From assembly GCA_014529385.2 (NCBI GenBank), contig CM043953.1:91455842-91519841 (forward strand): DNA of 64,000 bases, given 5' to 3'. The position numbers and the translations under genes are program-made. Below are positions 1 through 10,013 of this stretch, one piece after another. Each line of letters opens with the position of its first letter. Position 1 is the first letter of the stretch. Origin of the DNA: Adiantum capillus-veneris. Taxonomy: Eukaryota; Streptophyta; Polypodiopsida; Polypodiales; Pteridaceae. The notes below the pieces were generated by a model that was not told the origin of the DNA, ran no database searches, and saw nothing but the letters and a program-made list of their open reading frames with translations.

Positions 1-170
1 GAACGGAGTGACGTCTATGAGAGATAATCTGAGGGTATTGCATACACTGACAAAGGTTATCCTTCTCAAATAAGTCCAAATGAGGCAGCAGAGTCATCGT
101 ATCTTGTACAACTGACAAAAATCACTATAAAATAAACGAGATTATGTTAAAATAGATCATAGTGTCCTCA

Positions 171-281
171 TATGGAATTGAGTATGAGCATACCTTCACC
201 ATAGTGGATTTTGGCAAGAGCAACAACTTTGATGTCATCTTAGGGAGACTATCTACTTATGACACAAGGAGGTTACTATGA
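171..281 (+). pseudogene. Gypsy aspartic protease C-terminal remnant
   Basis: A 36-codon open stretch reads like the back half of a Ty3/gypsy retropepsin: a hydrophobic strand (HTFTIVDFGKSNNF) followed by DVILGR, the usual Ile-Leu-Gly-Arg close of plant gypsy proteases. Nothing recognisable as the front half with the catalytic Asp lies upstream in the window, and a stop follows at once. It is a short isolated scrap, presumably of a decayed element extending beyond the left edge. The family is known; assignment of this piece is by motif only. Confidence 0.45.
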
Positions 282-1698
282 GAATCAACGTCAAGGACCA
301 CAACTATAGAGATGTTAGTCAAACTGTTGTAGAGGAGTCTGACTCAACAATGGTTAATGAGAAGGAAATACCTACATGTTTACAAACCAAAGAACATCTT
401 TGGATGTGTCGAGCTTCCAAGTGCAAGAGCTTGGCAAAAGAAGACTACATAACATATAATTAGGAGTTTTGGGAATTATTCAAGTCTCGTTTTTTCAAAC
501 GAGATTAAAAACTACAATATTTTTTGTTAATTTTGATCATGGTTGTTTGTGGTAACCCTTTGTGCATATTAGAATGAGGCACCACTACATGAATATGGGG
601 ACTCAAACTTAAGTGCATTCCTCACTTGTTGTTGTCATGTGGGTTATCAAGAAGAGGATTAATGTTAAGTTCAAGCCTCACATACCTGGCCTAAACTAGC
701 AAGTAGAAACACTCAGAATTAGTTCAACGAGCTAGCACATCTCACATGCCTTACCTAACTACCTTAACACATTGCCATAGCCTTAACACATAGCTATATT
801 TTTTTTGTGTATATATAATGACAAAATTGGAAACATGACTTTAACATTGTTGATATGGAAGAACATTTCTTTAATGAATAACACTTCCATCAAATAGTGC
901 ACCACAAAACAATATATTGTCTACAAATTCAAGACATTTCAAAGAGAGGCCAACGGAGTCAAAATCATTATCAAAGAGTGCAGTGTTTTGAAATTGGGAT
1001 AACAAATGAGCAAAAAAAAGGACTTGTTTGCAAGCCTTACTAAATAAATTTTCAGGTTGAGGGCGTCTCAAATGAGGATGATGTTTGGAAACACCAAGAT
1101 AACAAATGAACAATAAGAGGATCTTAACAAGTACTTTTAGCTATGTAGGCAATTTGTATTGGTAGCAATATCAAGGGTCTAGCCCAATACATATGTGCCC
1201 TTAAACATTGTGTTTCCTCTTGTACGTACTTTGTTCCTCTATTGCAAGAGGACTCATTTACTAGAGTTGTGAGGTGTATCCCTGCTCATTTTGCATATAT
1301 CAATCTAAGTAGCAATGCAATTGTTTTTCCCCTAATAAATTTTTTCAGCTTTTCACTTGATAGTTTCCACAATTTTGAGAAAATGAAGTATGTTCGTGCA
1401 TATGCCACTTACGTGAGGGTGGAGGGAATCTCTTTAATGTAGGGACTCTCTCTTATGGAAGGCATGAGCATGCTTGGTATTCCAACTGAATAATATGTAA
1501 ATGTCAGTTCATTTCATTTTTCCACAGTGAGCACCCCAGTGTTATGACTAGTCCGATGTTGACTCCCGGTGTTGACTTGGCTCAGCTCGTGAACATAAGA
1601 AAACCCCGACAACGCTTTAGTAAATCTTTTTATTTTATCTCTCATTAGGTGCGACCTTATTTTGGATGTCTATATTTTTGTTTTGTTTTAAGCAATAG
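282..1698. other. Unassigned AT-rich sequence
   Basis: No coding sequence, RNA gene or repeat structure that I can support. Short open frames here lack recognisable motifs. It lies between a gypsy protease scrap and a palindromic element and is probably old repeat debris. Confidence 0.4.
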
Positions 1699-2079
1699 TG
1701 TTGGGGTATAAAGCCCAATGTGGTCGCCTAGGTAAGTGGGCGGGCCGCCAGGTATGTACACATATTCTTTTGTAAAGACCTAATAAGAACTCACTATGCT
1801 CTACACATTACAGTAGAGCGAGTTCACCATATCATCGTGCTCTTCTTCTCACACTCTCTCTCGCGTCGCACTTCCGCTCGTACTCCTTCAACATACGAAC
1901 GGAAGTGCGACGCGAGAGAGAGAGTGCGAGAAGAAGAGCACGACGATATGGTGAACTCGCTCTACTGTAATGTGTAGAGCATAGTGAGTTCTTATTGGGT
2001 CTTTACAAAAGAATATGTGTACATACCTGGCGGCCCGCCCACTTACCTGGGCGACCACATTGGGCTTTATACCCCAACA
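1699..2079. mobile_element. 381-bp palindromic foldback of a short LTR-like unit
   Basis: The left arm starts TGTTGGGG at 1699 and reads to CTTCAACA at 1893, a 195-bp unit with TG...CA ends like a short LTR. The right arm (1894-2079) is its inverted copy, missing about 11 bp at the centre, so the two arms meet with a loop of about 11 nt. Arms are nearly identical by eye. Flanks AATAG (1694-1698) and ATTAG (2080-2084) match at four of five bases, consistent with a decayed 5-bp target duplication. The unit could be a TRIM-type solo LTR with an inverted duplicate, or a foldback transposon. No coding capacity. Confidence 0.75.
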
Positions 2080-2175
2080 ATTAGGTCATAATGGCAAGAA
2101 TAGAGGTTTTGCCGTTTCATTTCACTCCACACATTAAGACGTTGCAATTAGTAGAAAGATCCTTTTCAACAATGT

Positions 2176-2560
2176 ATGGTGTTCATGTTTGGTGCCCAAA
2201 TATTAGGAGAAATTCTTGCATCACCAAACCCTATGTTTCACTTTGAAATCGATTCAATGGAGGCCCAACGCCAAATGTCACGATATCCCCTCTTCTTTAG
2301 AGAGCATGGCGAGGATGTCGAGCTATTTCTAGCGAATTTCAAAATGGCCTACCGCATAAAAAGAGTGATAGTAGGTGAGGAACGCTTGGAAATGTTTGAG
2401 GTAGTTCTGAGGAAGGATGCTGCACTTGGTTTGACTCTCTACCTCAAGAGGTTAAGGAAAACTATAACAAAGTCGTTGATCATTTCAAGCAATATTTCTT
2501 TTGTAGCTTTAATCTTTGATTTATTTTTATCTCAAAACTCATGTAATGATTCACATGGCG
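2176..2560 (+). pseudogene. Retrotransposon gag-like fragment, frameshifted
   Basis: The first frame carries FREHGEDVELFLANFK and then RVIVGEERLEMFEVVLRKDA, which looks like the helical core of a plant retrotransposon gag domain. Near 2427 the similarity moves to another frame, reading ALWFDSLPQEV and VKENYNKVVDHFKQYF, the style of the end of a retrotrans_gag domain. One small indel therefore separates the halves. No zinc knuckle, protease or LTR accompanies it. Assignment is by pattern, without a database search, and a host origin cannot be excluded. Confidence 0.45.
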
Positions 2561-2600
2561 ATCCGGGAGGCCACTTAATTTGGCATATTGTTGAGCATAT

Positions 2601-2882
2601 TCATCTCGACCAAAGAATTTTCCAACACATGTTTTCTGAAGCCTCTTTACCACCTTCATGTTGGCCATCGCCGCAATCAGTGTATTCGAGTTGATGAAAA
2701 AAATAAAGCCCATCAAGAACCTTTTGTGCTTTCATGAGCACATTACCTTTAGCTTGTATACTGACCAAGAATCGCAAAGTACAATACTCGACACACATAT
2801 CCACCAAAGCATTGGCGACCAAATATATTAATGTTGTCAAGCATCTCCCCATAAGCTTTCCCACTTTAAAATCAATAGCCAA
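2601..2882 (-). pseudogene. Possible PPR-repeat scrap
   Basis: The minus strand reads VANALVDMCVEYCTLRF and then LMKAQKVLDGL, which resemble the ALVDMYAKCG and KAQKVFDEL blocks of plant PPR proteins. Other expected PPR blocks (VSWNALI, HG..EAL) are missing, and the segment overlaps the end of a plus-strand gag-like fragment. PPR proteins bind organellar RNA; this scrap could not encode one. The better PPR remnants between 26.5 and 47 kb make the reading plausible, but the evidence here is thin. Confidence 0.25.
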
Positions 2883-3320
2883 TGTATTATAAAATACAAT
2901 TGCCTTGCATTATTTGTGATTGCATAATCATTGAGCTCCAAATAACACCATCCTGAGCCATAAAGTCCTCAAATTATAAAGTTCATTGCTTTTGGCATAC
3001 TTATCTGCCATCTATGGTACTCCAGAACACTGCACTAAAAAATGATAATTTTTTCATCAGAAAACCTAAAAAATCCTTTTTGTTTTGTGTTTTTCTCCCA
3101 ATGAACGCCAGGCGTCACGACAATGTTTATCTCGGCCAACCTAAGGGGACCTAAAATTCTATGAATTACACATTGAAATTGCAACTTAGTACTAACAATG
3201 ATGTGTACCTTTTGCCTTGTAATGGGAATGAAAGGATCATACAAATTATTGTGATTCATGCAAACTACTTGACTATTCTAAAGGTTGAACCTACATAAAA
3301 ACATACACAAGCCATCCTTA
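2883..3320. other. Unassigned sequence upstream of element B primer site
   Basis: On the minus strand, 3035-3259 is an open stretch containing ILGPLRLAEINIVVTPGVHW, protein-like but not recognised. It lies just inside the primer-binding site of minus-strand element B, so it could be the start of B's internal region, but it does not resemble the leader or gag of element A. Confidence 0.3.
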
Positions 3321-3335
3321 GTGGGGGCACCAAAT
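3321..3335 (-). promoter_or_regulatory. Primer-binding site of minus-strand element B
   Basis: The reverse complement reads ATTTGGTGCCCCCAC, almost the same as the site that follows the 5' LTR of element A (TTTGGTGCCCCCAC). It is immediately preceded on the minus strand by a CA (plus-strand TG, 3336-3337) that would be the end of B's LTR. The identity with A's site shows B and A belong to related families priming from the same tRNA. Confidence 0.7.
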
Positions 3336-3354
3336 TGAGGCGGTCCGAGGCAGG

Positions 3355-5274
3355 TGAGGAAAGCTTTTCCATGCATGGGAACCCCCCCATATATTTTTGC
3401 CCTTTTATCAAAATATTTCCCATTATATAAGTTACTTTTGATTTTTTCTTCCTTTTTCACAAACGTTTTAGCCTTTATTAAATAAATAATACTTATGCTA
3501 ATCAATCACGATGTAGCATAATAAGTAAGCTTTCTTTGTTGATCTCTCTTTTGACCTTAAAAATATTAAATATATATATTCTAGTATTTTCTAATATTTT
3601 TTTTTCATGTATGTATATTATTCCACTCTACCAAATATTTTATTCACTAGTTTTCATTTTCAAACCTCAACCCCACTTTCAAATTTCAATAATACCTCCA
3701 TCTAGATGATTGCCAATCTTTTCAAAAATCTAGGTCATGTTTTCATACACATGAAGGAGCTTACACTTGAAGGCAAGAGAGAAGTCCACTCAAAGGGGAC
3801 CACCAAAAGACTTTTGCAGCCACAAATAATACATTATTTGTCTGAATTTTTTAAGTAAAGAAGAACCCCGAATCTGAAGGAGCGTTCAACATGAAAGATG
3901 TAGCTCGTGATTTCAACTTTTAGCTCAATTTTTTTCAGAATTTTTGGAGTTATGAACACGGAGATATGATTTTTGTAGTGGACCCCAGTTTTCTCGTGTA
4001 ATGGTGACACAGGCCATCCCCACTTTTCTTCCTTCTAGAATGGCTATGGTTCTACAAGTCTTCAAGCATGATTACAAGAGACAAGGCTCTTTTAATGAAG
4101 TCTTGGCTAGTCTAGAGTAATTCGATCACCATTTTTGGAGGATCCATCCTCATCAACAAATATCCACCTTCGACAACCTCTCTTATAATTTTCTTACCTC
4201 TCTCTTCTCTCCCTAATAAGCTTATGTCTATCCAAAGCTAGACTATTGTAAATATTTCCTATCCTCCACATCCTACCCACATTCTCTCTTCTCTCTCTAT
4301 TGACTCTGGTATTTTAAATAATGAGGAGACAAGATGGGAGCCACAGTCACATGCACCCCATTTTCCTAGTCACCAAAGTGGGACACTCACCTCAAATAGA
4401 AATATTGCTAAATCCTTCCCTCCTTCCCTATATAAGGAGGCCATGAGAGCTCACTTGGGGGGAGAGAACACACACACACACCTATCCATACACACTCTTG
4501 TGCTACATGCTTGTAGCATGAACCCTAATCACATAATCACAACACCATCATCATCACCATCACCATGCACAAAAGATGAGCACCACACCTCCACACCACT
4601 TGTAATTAAGGGTTGAAGGCACAATTTCAAGAAGAAGAAGGGTGGACACACTCATGATATTCTTCGCCATCAACTCCCATCTCTCCATTATGCCTCCTAC
4701 GATCTTGTTCCCTTCTCATTTTCCTGCCATACGCTACCTATTGTATTCATCTTTTGCAAGCAATCAACACACTCCATCTTGGTGCCATACTTTGTGTCGC
4801 TTTGGATACATCTCATTGTGAGTATGGTATATGCTTGTTCCTTGCCATTTTTTTTCCTGCTTATGTTAAGGTGTGCGGATTCGCCACCACACACACACAC
4901 TCTCTCTCCCTCTCATATTCCTACCATCTTGCTACCTCCATCCTAAGGTGTGCGGATTCGCCACCTTTTGTATGAGAAGTGAGCATACTTGCATGTATCC
5001 CTGACCTCGTTATCTTCCTTACTACATGCACGCGTAGCGAGCCCATTCTCACTCACTCACCACTCCTCTCACCTTATTCTCCGACCACCCCATTCCACAT
5101 TTGGGCGTGGATCTTGAAATTGTTTTCCATGCATGCTTCATTGTGTATATGTATGCGTCCTAGCCGCATATCTTGCTAGGTGGTGCCCCTATTGTGTATT
5201 CCCCATGATGAGGCCATTGTGCATAGTCTTGGTGTAGAGGCCACCGGGTCTATTTGTTTCACTTCCGCCTCTCA
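3355..5274 (+). repeat. 5' LTR of element A
   Basis: 1,920 bp, begins TGAGGAAAGC and ends CCTCTCA. Its 3' portion carries short CA and CT tracts (about 4890-4915), a tandem 'GTGTGCGGATTCGCCACC' motif present twice (about 4872 and 4947), and a GCGTCCT...AGGTGGTGCCCC block (5155-5189) that is also found near the LTR ends of elements B and C. No protein is encoded; apparent short frames are chance. Confidence 0.95.
4428..4437 (+). promoter_or_regulatory. TATA box of element A 5' LTR
   Basis: CTATATAAGG in a CT-rich context, followed by a GGAG-rich stretch, about 840 bp before the LTR end. It is the obvious RNA polymerase II TATA box for the genomic transcript; the same sequence is at 12476-12485 in the 3' LTR. 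A TATA box at a similar distance (about 820 bp) from the LTR end occurs in related element B. Start site not determined. Confidence 0.7.
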
Positions 5275-5276
5275 TT

Positions 5277-5288
5277 TGGTGCCCCCAC
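5277..5288 (+). promoter_or_regulatory. Primer-binding site of element A
   Basis: TGGTGCCCCCAC begins two bases after the CA that ends the 5' LTR, the standard place for tRNA priming of minus-strand DNA. The TGG matches the universal CCA tRNA tail; which tRNA is used was not determined. A shorter copy, TGGTGCCCC, lies inside the LTR at 5181-5189. Confidence 0.85.
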
Positions 5289-6131
5289 TGAGGAGGTCTC
5301 TTGAAACCCTTCAGTTTACAAGACTGAAAACCCGAAACTATTGTGAATGGATGAATGAGTATGAAGGATTTTCTAACTGGATGACAGAAGAAGAAGAGCT
5401 CCAAGCACAACTGGACAAACTCCGCATCTCCATCGAAGCTCGAGTGCTAGGCGTAACGGTAATCGATTTGAAGTGGGAGAGTCAACCAACGCGCCAAACC
5501 CAGTGGATATACATAGGCCAAGTGCGAAGAAGAAGAAGGAGAAGGTGGAAACCATGTTCGCAACCTACAACCAACCAACAACAACAAAATGGAAGGAGCT
5601 CTACACAATAGAGAATCAACACTATTCTACTTTGAGAATCGGGTAACTCAAGTCACCGAGGTAATTATCATAGTCAGTTTTCAAGTCGCACCCGATGCTG
5701 CAGCACAGATAACAGAAGCATTGGCTCACACTCTCACTAGAGAAACTAGGGATCTACTGAGTTTGTTTTAGGAAAGAACACCACCCTCTCCTACAAGCTT
5801 GGACAGTGACTAAGCACCTCTAAGCTTCACATGAATCAGGACAACCTACCTCAAGACAGATCACACATACCAACACGTGTACGCTCAATCAAGGTAATAT
5901 TGGACTTGAAGATTCACTACCAGCACGTCATTGACACCATGCCGGGTGGGGAGCGGTTTTTTGAGGTTCTGGCATCAGATCAGCCATTTGTTTTACCTTT
6001 GGTACAAGGCAATGTATCGTTTGAAGTTTTAATCTATGTCCTAGTATAATAGGGTATACACGCCTCCTTGTAAAGAAGAAAAAAATTTTGCAAGTTAAGA
6101 AGTGTGTCTTTCTAGCTCTCTCTCAGTAATC
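5289..6131 (+). other. Untranslated leader of element A
   Basis: About 840 bp between primer site and gag start. It contains several short frames (for example 5180-5611) with no recognisable domain; they are probably not genes. Leaders of this length are common in Tat/Ogre elements and may hold packaging signals, which cannot be pinpointed here. Confidence 0.6.
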
Positions 6132-9100
6132 ATGGCAAGTGTAGCATTTCCAACCTTTACTGGTAAGGTGGGCGAGGATGCTGCAGACTTTCTAGACAAC
6201 TTGGAAATAGCATGTGTCATCTCTGCGAGAGATGATGATGCTTCGCGCTTGCGCATCTTCCCACTTCTAATGAAGGTGGAGGCAAGATCATGGTACAATG
6301 CCTTGGCACAAGAAACCAAGGAACGGTGGGACTTATTAAGGGCAGCCTTTGTCAAGCGTTTTGGAGAGAGCACAACATCAGAGAAACTATGGCAATTGTT
6401 GACAAAGTTGAAGCAGGGCAGTATGCTGGAATACGCATCATATGAGTCAAAGTTTGTAGATTTATGGGGACGATGGGTTGCATCGCTAAGAGAGGATGAG
6501 GGGGCACCTGATTTCCTAAAGAAGGATCGGTTTGTGGCTGGGTTATGGCCAACTCTTAAAGAGAAGGTGAAGGGAAGGTTTCCTGCTACGTATGAGCTAG
6601 CAGTTGAAGTGGCCCGCCTTAAAGACAAGAAGTTGCACCTACAAGCCAGGAATATCGATGGAGAGGAAGCCGTTAGGACCCCACCACCTCTAGCACCACC
6701 TACAACAGTCTCCCAGAGGATTCAACCACAAGAACCAATTGAAGATCAGCAAGACCTGCTCAACCGAATCACCAATCAACTTGAGAATCTCTCAGTCCAT
6801 TTGATACAACAAGGGCATGCACACAATCGCAACCAAGAGCAAGGAAGAGGACAACGAAGGCAAAACCAAGAATACCACTGCTACAATTGTGGGGAGGATG
6901 GTCATGGCATGTACTACTGTCCACAACCAAGGAGGCAAAATTTCAACAGAGGAGCCAGGCAAAACCAGGTTTCACCACCGAGAGCAAGACCACCACCACC
7001 GAGGGCACCACGACAAGCACCACCCGTGCAAATCTTACAACCACTGATTCAACCACAACCACCACCACCACCACCACAACTTCTCATTCCACCCTTACCC
7101 CCACCACCAGTTGGCAATCAAACAGTAAGCGTCATCAGTCTTGAAGGTAAGGGAAAGGAGAAAGTGGAGGAGGATAAGACCAAGGTTAAAGGAGTAGATG
7201 CCATTGGGGTAAAATGCGCTAGGCATGGTGAGTCTTCTCAAAAGGAAGAAAAGATGAAGACTAAAGGGGAATCTAGCAAAAAGCCGTCCAAGTCACGACG
7301 TAAAATTGACATTGTAGATTTCTCTTTGGGTGAATGTTCTAAACCATATGATTTGGTTCAAGATGTTTCTGTGCAGGGCCCAAAAATCACCTGGCCCCAG
7401 TTACTCCACCTAGCACCTAGGGTGAGGAGACAATGGACAAAGATGGTTAACACGAGGCGACCAAAGCCAAAGATAGCTGGGGCTATCTCTGGGAGGAATC
7501 TAGACGACATACTACCAGTGATGGATGCTTACATAAAAGGGCAACACATCTCCAATATCTACATCGATGGTGGTGCACAAATATGCGTCATGAGTGAAAA
7601 AATGATGCACCCTTTGGGTTTAGAGGTGAGTCGGCCGGCACCATGCCGAGCCAAAATGGCAAATAATTTAAAAGTTCAATGTGTTGGTGTCATAAATGCA
7701 CTTAGGATAAAGGCATTCAACACCGAGGTAGATGTGGACATCTTTGTCATGCCACACAAAGGGGAGGGCTATCCTATCATTCTAGGGAGGCCTTGGCTTA
7801 TGGCTATGAGAGCTAAGCAGGACTGGGACACCGGCATAATCCAGATGAAGGATGCAAAAGGAAGGCCAATACTTTACGACATGAAGATAGGTCAACAACG
7901 CGACATGGATCTAGAAACCTCCGAGGATGAGTTTTCTAGTGGTGACTCTTCAACAACTTCAGAGGAGGAGTCAACAGTGAGTGAAGAAAGTGACAGTAGC
8001 ATTGAGGTGATGGGGATCATTCTCAAGGACCCTAAGAAGATGGAGCAACCTGATGCCTCATCATCAAGCCAAGGGGAGACACCAGGTATACAACCTCTGG
8101 TAGAAGCAAGTAAGCTACATCAAATGCTCTCTAGTGAGTTGTGTGGGAAGGAGCATGAAGATTATATTTTGATGCTAAGTAATTTTACCACATTGTTCAT
8201 TGATGAATATGAGAAAATCACTGGCATCACAGTAGTTCAACATCACATTAAGCTCAAGGAGGGAAGTAAACCTGTAGTGCAGAAGCTCAGGCGGCTAGGA
8301 GTAATTCAACAAGACGCCCTACTCAAAGAGGTGAGGAAATTGCTAGAAGCCGGTTTTATCTATCCTATTGAAGACTCAGAGTGGGTTTCTCCAGTGGTAG
8401 TCACACCAAAGAAGAATGGTAAGTGGAGGGTTTGTGTTGATTACAAGCCTCTTAATGCAGCCACAAAGAGGGACCATTTTCCTCTTCCTTTTCAAGACGA
8501 AATACTCAATGAGGTAGCAGGACATGAGCGCTACACGGTATGTGATGGCTACTCAGGCTACTTCCAAATTAGCATCGTTGAAGAAGATCAAAAGAAGACA
8601 ACCTTCATCACACCATGGGGATGTTTTGCTTACAGAGTTATGCCCTTTGGTCTCACTAATGCTCCAGCCACTTTTCAGCGATATGTGACATTTGTTTTTC
8701 AGCCATTCTTTGGAAAATCAATCCGTGTTTTTATTGATGACTTTTGCATCTATAGCTCTCGCTCTCTTCATTTGGAGAAAGTTTATGAAGGTCTAGCTAG
8801 GCTACAAGCTTTGGGTGGCCAACTCAATGTGGAGAAATGCCACATTGGTGAAAGCAAGGTTACTCTTCTTGGCCATGTGATCTCGGCCAACGGCATTGAA
8901 GCTGACCCAAGCAAGGTTCAAGCCTTGGTGGCTTTGACCTCTCCCACCACAACAAAGCAATTGGTCTCTTTTCTTCAAAAGGTGAGGTATTTGAGTAGGT
9001 TCATTCACTTGATCTCCCAAGTGGTTCTCCCTTTACAACAAGTTACCCATCAAGAGATCTTCACTTGGAGTGAAGAAAATGAACAACAATTCAATGAGGT

Positions 9101-10013
9101 AAAACAAATTCTAGCTTCACTTCCCACCATAGCACCTCCAAAGTGGGACGAGCCATTTTATGTAAACCCTAGTGTTGGCAATGACACACTTGGGGCTGTA
9201 TTGATGCAAAAGGATCCTCAAACTTCTTTCATGCGTCCTATCTACTTCTCTAGTCGAATGATGACCCCATCAGAAAAGGGATACACGGCAGTGGAGCACA
9301 TGGTGCTTGCATTAATGTTTGCTACCACCAAATTTCGCTCTTATTTATTGTCTAGACCATTCATAATCTTAACAATGGAAGAAGTATTTCCTTATGTAAT
9401 GCAGCACATGGATGTTTCTTCTAGGATTTCCAAATGGCTCACAAGGCTACAAGAGTTTGACTACACAATGCAAGTGGAGAACTCCACAAGGGCCAGTCTA
9501 GGAGGTATTCTCACTCATCGCCACTATGAAAAGAAGCTAAATATAAAGCCAAATGATCAAGATATTACACCTGTGCTGGAAGTCCCTAAGGTAGAGGAGG
9601 CTCACTCTCTTTTCTTTGATGGAGCCTACAAGAGGAAAGTGGACAAAGCTGCAGCAGGCATTGTCATCTTCAACGAGCAAGGGGACAAGGTTTTCTCCAT
9701 TGGGAATCTCTTGGATTCTCACTCTAACAATGAGGCAGAATATGCAGCTTTAACTCTTGGGTTAGAGTGGTGTGTGACACAGGGCATTCAACGGTTAAAT
9801 GTATTTGGTGATGCCATGCTTTTAATAAAACAAATACAAGGAACTTGGGCTTGTAAAAATCATATCTTGCTAGGCCATTTGCGCAAAGTCAAGGAACTTT
9901 TAGGGAAATTTCAAGTTGTACAATTACATCATGTCCCTCGAGCAGAAAATCAAGAAGCAGATGCTCTAGCTAGAGAGAAGTTGCAAGATGTTTGGTGGGT
10001 GCTATCAAGTTGA
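6132..10013 (+). CDS. gag-pol: Element A Gag-protease-RT-RNase H-additional RNase H polyprotein
   Basis: The start is taken at 6132 (MASVAFPTFTG), where homology to element C's gag approaches, rather than the in-frame ATG ten codons earlier. Domains by residue: retrotransposon gag about 10-185; CCHC zinc knuckle 250-263 (C-X2-C-X4-H-X4-C); proline-rich linker; aspartic protease with Asp479 in IDGGA, a plant gypsy variant of DTG; reverse transcriptase with VDYKPLN, FGLTNAP and the FIDD pair at about 869-870; a connected RNase H whose usual first Asp block is replaced (VNPSVGNDTLGAVL), so likely inactive; then a second RNase H with FFDGAY (Asp1163), NNEAEY, FGDAML and ENQEADALA. Gag makes the particle; Pol copies RNA to DNA. 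The frame ends shortly after the second RNase H because one base is missing near 9990. Confidence 0.92.
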   Translation: MASVAFPTFTGKVGEDAADFLDNLEIACVISARDDDASRLRIFPLLMKVEARSWYNALAQETKERWDLLRAAFVKRFGESTTSEKLWQLLTKLKQGSMLEYASYESKFVDLWGRWVASLREDEGAPDFLKKDRFVAGLWPTLKEKVKGRFPATYELAVEVARLKDKKLHLQARNIDGEEAVRTPPPLAPPTTVSQRIQPQEPIEDQQDLLNRITNQLENLSVHLIQQGHAHNRNQEQGRGQRRQNQEYHCYNCGEDGHGMYYCPQPRRQNFNRGARQNQVSPPRARPPPPRAPRQAPPVQILQPLIQPQPPPPPPQLLIPPLPPPPVGNQTVSVISLEGKGKEKVEEDKTKVKGVDAIGVKCARHGESSQKEEKMKTKGESSKKPSKSRRKIDIVDFSLGECSKPYDLVQDVSVQGPKITWPQLLHLAPRVRRQWTKMVNTRRPKPKIAGAISGRNLDDILPVMDAYIKGQHISNIYIDGGAQICVMSEKMMHPLGLEVSRPAPCRAKMANNLKVQCVGVINALRIKAFNTEVDVDIFVMPHKGEGYPIILGRPWLMAMRAKQDWDTGIIQMKDAKGRPILYDMKIGQQRDMDLETSEDEFSSGDSSTTSEEESTVSEESDSSIEVMGIILKDPKKMEQPDASSSSQGETPGIQPLVEASKLHQMLSSELCGKEHEDYILMLSNFTTLFIDEYEKITGITVVQHHIKLKEGSKPVVQKLRRLGVIQQDALLKEVRKLLEAGFIYPIEDSEWVSPVVVTPKKNGKWRVCVDYKPLNAATKRDHFPLPFQDEILNEVAGHERYTVCDGYSGYFQISIVEEDQKKTTFITPWGCFAYRVMPFGLTNAPATFQRYVTFVFQPFFGKSIRVFIDDFCIYSSRSLHLEKVYEGLARLQALGGQLNVEKCHIGESKVTLLGHVISANGIEADPSKVQALVALTSPTTTKQLVSFLQKVRYLSRFIHLISQVVLPLQQVTHQEIFTWSEENEQQFNEVKQILASLPTIAPPKWDEPFYVNPSVGNDTLGAVLMQKDPQTSFMRPIYFSSRMMTPSEKGYTAVEHMVLALMFATTKFRSYLLSRPFIILTMEEVFPYVMQHMDVSSRISKWLTRLQEFDYTMQVENSTRASLGGILTHRHYEKKLNIKPNDQDITPVLEVPKVEEAHSLFFDGAYKRKVDKAAAGIVIFNEQGDKVFSIGNLLDSHSNNEAEYAALTLGLEWCVTQGIQRLNVFGDAMLLIKQIQGTWACKNHILLGHLRKVKELLGKFQVVQLHHVPRAENQEADALAREKLQDVWWVLSS

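Noticed and set aside
871-1442. Small frames on both strands
   Set aside because: No motifs, no neighbours that support a gene; the minus-strand one begins at TTG rather than ATG.
4697-5611. Short frames inside element A's LTR and leader, repeated at 12745-13227
   Set aside because: They recur only because the LTR is duplicated; no domain, and they vanish outside the LTR.
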